64,000 bases of DNA, taken from Gluconacetobacter diazotrophicus PA1 5 (GTDB lineage: Bacteria; Pseudomonadota; Alphaproteobacteria; Acetobacterales; Acetobacteraceae). The translations under genes and the position numbers were made by a program. The stretch spans positions 212,001-276,000 of the forward strand of contig NC_010125.1 of NCBI RefSeq assembly GCF_000067045.1, given 5' to 3'. The notes beneath the pieces were generated by a model, which saw only the letters and a list, made by a program, of their open reading frames with translations, ran no database searches and was not told where the DNA came from. This document shows, piece by piece, positions 60,605 to 64,000 of the stretch (positions within the stretch are counted from its first letter, which is position 1; each line of letters begins with the position of its first letter).

Positions 60605-62200
60605 ATGTCATCCTTTCGACCTTTCCCCTCGCCATCATCCGCGACACCCATGCCGGGCGACCGTGCCGCGTCCGGTGACGGACGATCGTACGACCTTCTG
60701 ATCATCGGGGGCGGCGTCAACGGCTGCGGCATCGCGCGCGACGCCGCCGGGCGCGGGGCGCGCGTCCTGCTGGTGGAACAGGACGACCTGGCCGGCCATA
60801 CCTCGTCCGCCAGCACCAAGCTGATCCATGGCGGCTTGCGCTATCTGGAATATTACGAATTCCGGCTGGTGCGCGAGGCGCTGATGGAGCGCGAGGTGCT
60901 GCTGCGGATCGCGCCGCACATCATCTGGCCGATGCGCTTCGTGCTGCCGCATTCGAAGCTGGCGCGTCCGGTCTGGGAACTGCGCGCGGGGCTGTTCCTC
61001 TACGATCACCTGGCCCTGACCATGACGCTGCCGCGCACCCGAAGCGTCACCTTCGCCGACCATCCCAGCGGCGCCGTGCTGAAACCCGAATTCACCCGGG
61101 GGTTCATCTATTCCGACGGCTGGGTGCAGGACGCCCGGCTGGTGGTCCTGAACGCCATGGACGCCGCCGCCCACGGCGCGGAAATCCGCACCCGCACCCG
61201 GTTCGTCTCGGCCACGAGGGGCCGCGAGTCGTGGGAGGCCACGATCGCCGACCAGGAAACCGGCCGCACCGGCACCGTCCGGGCGCGCGCGCTGGTGAAC
61301 GCCACCGGCCCCTGGGTCGCCTCGGTGCTGCACGGCACGCTCGGGGTCGGGGGGAACAAGCAGGTGCGGCTGGTCAAGGGCAGTCACATCGTGGTGCCGC
61401 GCCTGTTCGAGGGATCGCAGGCCTATATCCTGCAGAATCCCGACCGCCGCATCATCTTCGTCATTCCGTACGAAAGCCGCTACACCCTCATCGGTACGAC
61501 CGACATTCCGTGGGACGCGGACCCGGGCAAGGTCGCGATCTCGCCCGATGAAATCACGTATCTGTGCGACAGCGTGAACCGGTATTTCCGCAAGCCCGTC
61601 CAGCCGTCCGACGTCGTATGGAGCTATGCCGGCGTGCGCCCGCTCTTCGACGACCGGGCCAGCAGCGCCTCGGCCGTGACGCGCGACTACGTGCTGGATG
61701 TCGATACCGAGGGCGGGGCGCCCGTCCTTTCGATTTTCGGCGGAAAGATCACGACCTATCGCAGGCTGGCCGAACACGCGATCGAAAGGCTGGCCCCCCA
61801 TGTGCGGTCGCTGCGCGCGGTGCCGTGGACCGGCCTGCACGCGCTGCCGGGCGGCGAATTCGTGGGGCGGAATTTTCTGGGCATGCTGGCGCAGTTGCGG
61901 GCGCGGGCACCCTGGCTGGACGAACACAATGCCTGGCGCCTGATGCGCAATTACGGCACGCGGGCCTTCGACATCGCGGCCGGCGACGCCGCCGCGATGG
62001 GCCAGGATTTCGGATCCGGACTGTACGCGCGCGAGGTCGATTACCTGATCGACCGCGAATGGGCCCGTTCGGCCGAGGATATCCTGTGGCGCCGGTCCAA
62101 GCTCGGCCTCCTGTTTTCCGCCGGGCAGGTCGCGGAACTCGAATCCTATATCGCGCATCGCGGCAAGCCCGTGGAATCGCAGGTGGCGGATGTAGCCTAG
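60605..62200 (+). CDS. glpD: Glycerol-3-phosphate dehydrogenase, FAD-dependent (GlpD)
   Basis: 531 residues from the ATG at 60605 after AAGGAGG. The N-terminal FAD fold is [20 protein letters not shown], followed by [20 protein letters not shown], the classic GlpD segment; [14 protein letters not shown] and [20 protein letters not shown] are further marks. A 30-residue Pro/Ser-rich N-terminal extension precedes the fold. GlpD oxidises glycerol-3-phosphate to dihydroxyacetone phosphate at the inner membrane and feeds electrons to ubiquinone. It is followed by dhaKL, so glycerol and dihydroxyacetone enter at DHAP together. Confidence 0.95.
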   Translation: MSSFRPFPSPSSATPMPGDRAASGDGRSYDLLIIGGGVNGCGIARDAAGRGARVLLVEQDDLAGHTSSASTKLIHGGLRYLEYYEFRLVREALMEREVLLRIAPHIIWPMRFVLPHSKLARPVWELRAGLFLYDHLALTMTLPRTRSVTFADHPSGAVLKPEFTRGFIYSDGWVQDARLVVLNAMDAAAHGAEIRTRTRFVSATRGRESWEATIADQETGRTGTVRARALVNATGPWVASVLHGTLGVGGNKQVRLVKGSHIVVPRLFEGSQAYILQNPDRRIIFVIPYESRYTLIGTTDIPWDADPGKVAISPDEITYLCDSVNRYFRKPVQPSDVVWSYAGVRPLFDDRASSASAVTRDYVLDVDTEGGAPVLSIFGGKITTYRRLAEHAIERLAPHVRSLRAVPWTGLHALPGGEFVGRNFLGMLAQLRARAPWLDEHNAWRLMRNYGTRAFDIAAGDAAAMGQDFGSGLYAREVDYLIDREWARSAEDILWRRSKLGLLFSAGQVAELESYIAHRGKPVESQVADVA

Positions 62201-62246
62201 GACGTATCGGATTCGCCCCGCCCGAACAGGTCCCTGGAGACCAGGC

Positions 62247-63248
62247 ATGAAGAAGCTCATCAACGCCCCCGACCGGGTCGTCACCGAAGCCCTGGAGGGC
62301 ATGGCGGCGGCCCACCCCGACCTGCTGACCGTCCATCTCGACCCCGCCTACATCATGCGCGCCGACGCGCCCGTGAAGGGCAAGGCCGCGCTGGTCTCGG
62401 GCGGCGGATCGGGGCACGAACCGATGCATGGCGGCTATGTGGGGCGCGGCATGCTGGACGCCGCCTGTCCGGGCGCGGTCTTCACCAGCCCGACCCCCGA
62501 CCAGATCCTGGCGGCGACCCGCGCGGTGACGGGCGAGCAGGGGGCGCTGCACATCGTCAAGAACTACACGGGCGACGTCATGAATTTCGACATGGCGGCC
62601 GACCTGGCGCGGGAGGAAGGATTGCGGCTGGAGGCCGTGATCATCGACGACGACGTGGCGGTCAAGGACAGCCTCTACACGGCGGGGCGGCGCGGCGTCG
62701 GCGGCACGATCCTGGCGGAGAAGATCTGCGGCGGCGCGGCCGAGGCCGGGGCGGACCTCGGGTCGCTGGCCCGCCTGTGCCGGGACGTGAACGCGTCCGT
62801 CCGCTCGATGGGCGTGGCGCTGACGTCCTGCACCGTGCCGCATGTCGGAAAACCCAGTTTCGAACTGGGGGAAGACGAAATGGAATTCGGCATCGGCATC
62901 CACGGCGAACCCGGACGGAAGCGCGTCGGGATGGAAAGCGCCGACCGCATCGCGGACATGCTGATGCAGCCGATCCTGGAGGACCTGCCGTTCCGCCGGG
63001 GCGACCCGGTCCTGCTGTTCGTCAACGGCCTGGGCGGCACGCCGCTGATCGAACTGTATATCGTCTATCGCGCGGCCCACCGGATCGCCCAGGCACATGG
63101 GCTGACCGTCGCCCGCTCGCTGGTCGGGTCCTACATCACCAGCCTGGAAATGGCCGGCACGTCGATCACGCTGCTGCGCCTGACGGACGAGATGACCCGC
63201 TACTGGGACGCCCCGTGCGTCACGCCCGCCCTGCGCTGGGGGGCGTGA
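62247..63248 (+). CDS. dhaK: Dihydroxyacetone kinase subunit DhaK (PTS-dependent type)
   Basis: 333 residues. [20 protein letters not shown] at 46-65 forms the substrate pocket; the His that binds dihydroxyacetone covalently is His219 in GIGIHGEPG. DhaK holds the substrate while DhaL-ADP passes on the phosphoryl group from DhaM. It starts 46 bases after glpD and is five bases from dhaL. Confidence 0.95.
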   Translation: MKKLINAPDRVVTEALEGMAAAHPDLLTVHLDPAYIMRADAPVKGKAALVSGGGSGHEPMHGGYVGRGMLDAACPGAVFTSPTPDQILAATRAVTGEQGALHIVKNYTGDVMNFDMAADLAREEGLRLEAVIIDDDVAVKDSLYTAGRRGVGGTILAEKICGGAAEAGADLGSLARLCRDVNASVRSMGVALTSCTVPHVGKPSFELGEDEMEFGIGIHGEPGRKRVGMESADRIADMLMQPILEDLPFRRGDPVLLFVNGLGGTPLIELYIVYRAAHRIAQAHGLTVARSLVGSYITSLEMAGTSITLLRLTDEMTRYWDAPCVTPALRWGA

Positions 63249-63252
63249 GCGC

Positions 63253-63888
63253 ATGCCGGATGCCCGCACGGCGGATGTCGCCTTGTTGTGCGTCTGGCTG
63301 CGCCGGGCGGCACAGGTCATCGACGACCGGCAGGACAGCCTGTCGGTGCTGGACGCCGTGATCGGCGACGGCGACCACGGGGCGAACATGGCGCGCGGCT
63401 TCCGGGCCGTGGCGGGCAAGCTGGACGAACCGCCCCCCGACGTCGCCGCCCTGTTGAAGCTGGTCGGCATGACGCTGATCAGCACCGTGGGCGGTGCGTC
63501 GGGGCCGCTGTACGGCACGTTCTTCCTGGACATGGGCAAGGCGGCCCGGGACGTCTCCGCCCTGGACGTTCCGGCATGGCGCACGCTGCTGGCGGCCGGG
63601 GTGGCCGGGGTCGCGGCGCGGGGCAAGGCCGTGGCGGGCGACAAGACCATGCTCGACGCCCTGATCCCGGCGGTGGCGGCCCTGTCCGGCACCCAGTCCG
63701 GCCCCGACACGCCGCAGGCCCTCGCCCGGGCGGCCGAGGCCGCCCGGCAGGGCGCGGAGGCGACCATCCCGATGATCGCGCGCAAGGGGCGGGCCAGCTA
63801 TCTGGGCGAGCGCTCGGCGGGGCATGAGGACCCGGGCGCCGCGTCCTCGGCGCTTCTGCTGACGGCCCTGGCCGATACGGCGGGCTAG
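63253..63888 (+). CDS. dhaL: Dihydroxyacetone kinase subunit DhaL
   Basis: 211 residues, all-helical ATP-binding subunit. The Asp cluster that holds Mg-ADP is in VIGDGDHGANMARGF near residues 36-50, followed by GGASGPLYGTFF and GDKTMLDALIPA. In the PTS-dependent system ADP stays bound and is rephosphorylated by DhaM. Short intergenic gaps on both sides (four and two bases) show one operon with dhaK and dhaM. Confidence 0.95.
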   Translation: MPDARTADVALLCVWLRRAAQVIDDRQDSLSVLDAVIGDGDHGANMARGFRAVAGKLDEPPPDVAALLKLVGMTLISTVGGASGPLYGTFFLDMGKAARDVSALDVPAWRTLLAAGVAGVAARGKAVAGDKTMLDALIPAVAALSGTQSGPDTPQALARAAEAARQGAEATIPMIARKGRASYLGERSAGHEDPGAASSALLLTALADTAG

Positions 63889-63890
63889 CG

Positions 63891-64000
63891 ATGGACGCGC
63901 CCGACATCACGGCCCCCACCGCCCTGCTGCTGGTGTCGCACAGCGCGGCGCTGGCCGAAGCGACCGAGGCCCTGATCCGGCAGATGACCGGCACGCGCGT
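63891..64000 (+). CDS. dhaM: DhaM phosphocarrier, N-terminal fragment at window edge
   Basis: The ATG at 63891 lies two bases after the dhaL stop. The visible 36 codons encode ALLLVSHSAALAEATEALIR and QMTG, the start of the EIIA-like (mannose-type) domain; the His in V-S-H-S is the phosphorylation site. DhaM transfers phosphate from the PTS to DhaL-ADP. Whether HPr and EI domains are fused, as in some bacteria, cannot be seen; the gene runs off the right edge. Confidence 0.85.
   Translation, partial: MDAPDITAPTALLLVSHSAALAEATEALIRQMTGTR

Overview
The window is GC-rich DNA from a Gram-negative bacterium, most likely an alphaproteobacterium of the acetic acid bacteria type (Acetobacteraceae). 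That assignment is an inference from the high GC content, two TonB-dependent receptors, the density of small dehydrogenases and sugar or glycerol enzymes, an IS481-type element and a glpD-dhaKLM locus; no rRNA or other phylogenetic marker is present. I see no tRNA or rRNA gene, no CRISPR array and no origin.

Region 1 (1-17.3 kb) is a catabolic and uptake block for a cyclic amide such as a hydantoin, lactam or 5-oxoproline. On the minus strand it holds a TonB receptor, an MFS carrier, pxpB-pxpC-pxpA, a biotin carrier and biotin carboxylase, a second carrier protein without the biotin-accepting lysine, and beyond a MarR-type regulator the ATP-dependent hyuA-hyuB pair (hyuB runs off the left edge). 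Facing it on the plus strand is a tightly coupled set: LysR regulator, M20 carbamoylase-type amidohydrolase, CapA-like metallophosphatase and 2-hydroxyacid dehydrogenase.

Region 2 (17.3-34 kb) is a patchwork of small metabolic units, many with their own LysR or TetR regulator: VOC protein, penicillin-acylase-like Ntn hydrolase, quinone reductase plus LysR, LysR plus pdxA2/TIM-barrel/cupin, LysR plus SDR, NhaA, a DOPA-dioxygenase-like protein, TetR plus SDR plus old yellow enzyme, and a receiver protein. It also holds decaying genes: an F420-reductase-like gene split by an IS481-family element, a paralogue with an internal deletion, and a remnant of a PRISE-type reductase.

Region 3 (34-43.9 kb) has a tripartite drug efflux operon (EmrB-type MFS, EmrA-type adaptor, NodT-type outer membrane factor) ending in a pirin-like gene, then a 625-base regulatory gap, transketolase and a glutathione transferase, followed by a decayed SMP-30 lactonase and a YkgJ-type gene broken by one in-frame stop codon.

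Region 4 (43.9-54.6 kb) is a complete but functionally uncharacterised uptake and oxidation system: peptide-type ABC importer (binding protein, two permeases, one ATPase with two nucleotide-binding domains), luciferase-like flavin monooxygenase, two overlapping carboxymuconolactone-decarboxylase-type proteins on the opposite strand and a TonB receptor. It is the best candidate for an undescribed pathway.

Region 5 (54.6-64 kb) contains a receiver protein and a GAF histidine kinase, a LysR regulator with a divergent PRISE-type reductase, a zinc-free MDR reductase, an SDR, and glycerol/dihydroxyacetone use: glpD, dhaK, dhaL and the start of dhaM at the right edge.
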